Source: an uncultured Chitinophagaceae bacterium (GTDB lineage Bacteria; Bacteroidota; Bacteroidia; Chitinophagales; Chitinophagaceae). From it: a stretch of DNA of 35,191 nucleotides. The position numbers and the translations under genes were made by a program. Below, one piece after another: positions 34,688 through 35,191 of this stretch. Within the stretch, counting starts at the first letter, position 1; the number at the start of each line of letters is the position of its first letter. The stretch spans positions 1 through 35,191 of the forward strand of contig CAISCV010000284.1 of NCBI GenBank assembly GCA_903883945.1, written 5' to 3'. Under the pieces are notes generated by a model. The model ran no database searches. It saw nothing but the letters and a program-made list of their open reading frames with translations, and was not told where the DNA came from.

Positions 34688-35191
34688 TCATTTTTTAAGT
34701 TTCAATTCAATTGAGCGGTTGTAGAATGCTGCGATTAAGTTTATCCTCAGTCCAAATCTTTTTCTTCGGTTTCTATATTTCTCAGCAGCCACCCTGAATA
34801 TTTTCACCTCCCTGATGATGTGTTCCACCAATACTCGCTCGGATGAGATTTCCCTGTTTCTTTTCTTTGCTTCTTTGTCCAATGGGTTTTTCTTTGACTT
34901 TTTTTTAGGGATGTCCGTGTTATCGTGCAACTTCTGCATCCCTTGATAGCCCGTGTCAACTTTTGCCTTCTTGCTTGGGTGGAGGTGGACACCACTTTCC
35001 TTGAACAGCTTGAAGTCATGCTTTCGGCCCTTTGCGAATGCAGTACAGACAATCTTCTTGCTTTTCCTGTCAGCTACGAATTGGGTCTTGTTGGAATGCT
35101 TTTTCTTTTTGCCTGAATAGTATCCCCGTTGCTTTTTTTTGGTCTTTCCACTGGGCTTTCACTAACATCCACCAATACGACTTCAATAGGG
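34688..35191 (-). CDS. IS5-family transposase, C-terminal part (frameshifted, runs off the edge)
   Basis: A DDE transposase continuing past the right edge. The upstream frame encodes PIEVVLVDVSESPVERP with the first catalytic Asp. It then reaches an A8 run and would hit a stop soon after. A -1 shift on that run restores KKKQRGYYSGKKKKH, then the second Asp in VDTGYQGMQ and the Glu in RVLVEHIIREVKIFRVAAE, ending NRRKRFGLRINLIAAFYN and a Lys-rich tail. These are IS5-group landmarks. The zero-frame context (A-AAA-AAA) is a classic slippery heptamer, so programmed frameshifting is likelier than decay. The two short reading frames seen in this stretch are parts of this one gene. The element's near end should be close to 34670-34690; its inverted repeat cannot be identified from one end. 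Confidence 0.85.
35133..35140 (-). other. Slippery A8 site for -1 frameshifting in the transposase
   Basis: T8 on the plus strand is A8 on the coding strand. The incoming frame reads CCA AAA AAA AGC, giving the slippery pattern A-AAA-AAA. Slipping back one base joins the two transposase halves without loss of conserved residues. Confidence 0.7.

Noticed and set aside
34804-35052. Separate small gene on the minus strand
   Set aside because: It is the off-frame reading of the transposase; the conserved protein runs in the adjacent frame after the A8 shift.

Overview
The window looks like the chromosome of a Bacteroidota bacterium, most likely from the Chitinophagaceae or a nearby group. The evidence is AT-rich intergenic DNA, recurring TAnnTTTG-type -7 promoter elements a short distance before start codons, the uppS-bamA-ompH-ompH envelope cluster, a CheY-like regulator beside a multi-PAS histidine kinase, a REC-AraC response regulator, and deoxyhypusine-synthase-like and DUF2911 proteins. 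No search was run, so the taxon is an inference.

Layout. At 1-2616 lie the tail of a long-chain acyl-CoA ligase, a 21-bp-period repeat array, an acyl-lipid desaturase and a lipoprotein polysaccharide deacetylase. At 2713-6703 is a divergent two-component cluster: receiver protein and three-PAS histidine kinase on the minus strand, then a REC-DHp-like protein and a REC-AraC regulator on the plus strand. At 6882-7112 is a second 21-bp array, followed by a long leader with a terminator-like hairpin just before an MgtA-type magnesium P-type ATPase (7834-10539), and then an OprB-like porin. At 12215-16546 are aspartate kinase, cysteine synthase B and glutamine-dependent NAD+ synthetase, the last two separated by a very strong terminator. 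At 16606-21137, on the minus strand, are a universal stress protein, a MerR regulator with CarH/LitR-type cobalamin-binding motifs, the E2 subunit of pyruvate dehydrogenase, and PurN.

From 21531 there is a WecA-type GlcNAc-1-phosphate transferase, then about 1.3 kb without a convincing gene but holding a third array (42-bp period), then asparaginyl-tRNA synthetase. Convergent to it is the envelope operon uppS-bamA-ompH-ompH (30414 to 25537). This supplies the lipid carrier for wall and polysaccharide synthesis and the machinery that inserts outer-membrane proteins. At 30665-33510 are a PfkB sugar kinase, a deoxyhypusine synthase-like enzyme and a DUF2911 lipoprotein. The right edge (33587-35191) is a decaying accessory patch: a 5'-truncated DUF1016/PDDEXK nuclease fragment, a protein of unrecognised function whose start has probably been lost at a mobile-element boundary, and the 3' part of an IS5-family transposase that needs a -1 frameshift on an A8 run.

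The most unusual things here are non-coding. Three intergenic arrays share a 21-bp (or 2x21) period but have different repeat sequences. The mgtA-like gene has a candidate attenuator in its leader, with two mutually exclusive hairpins.
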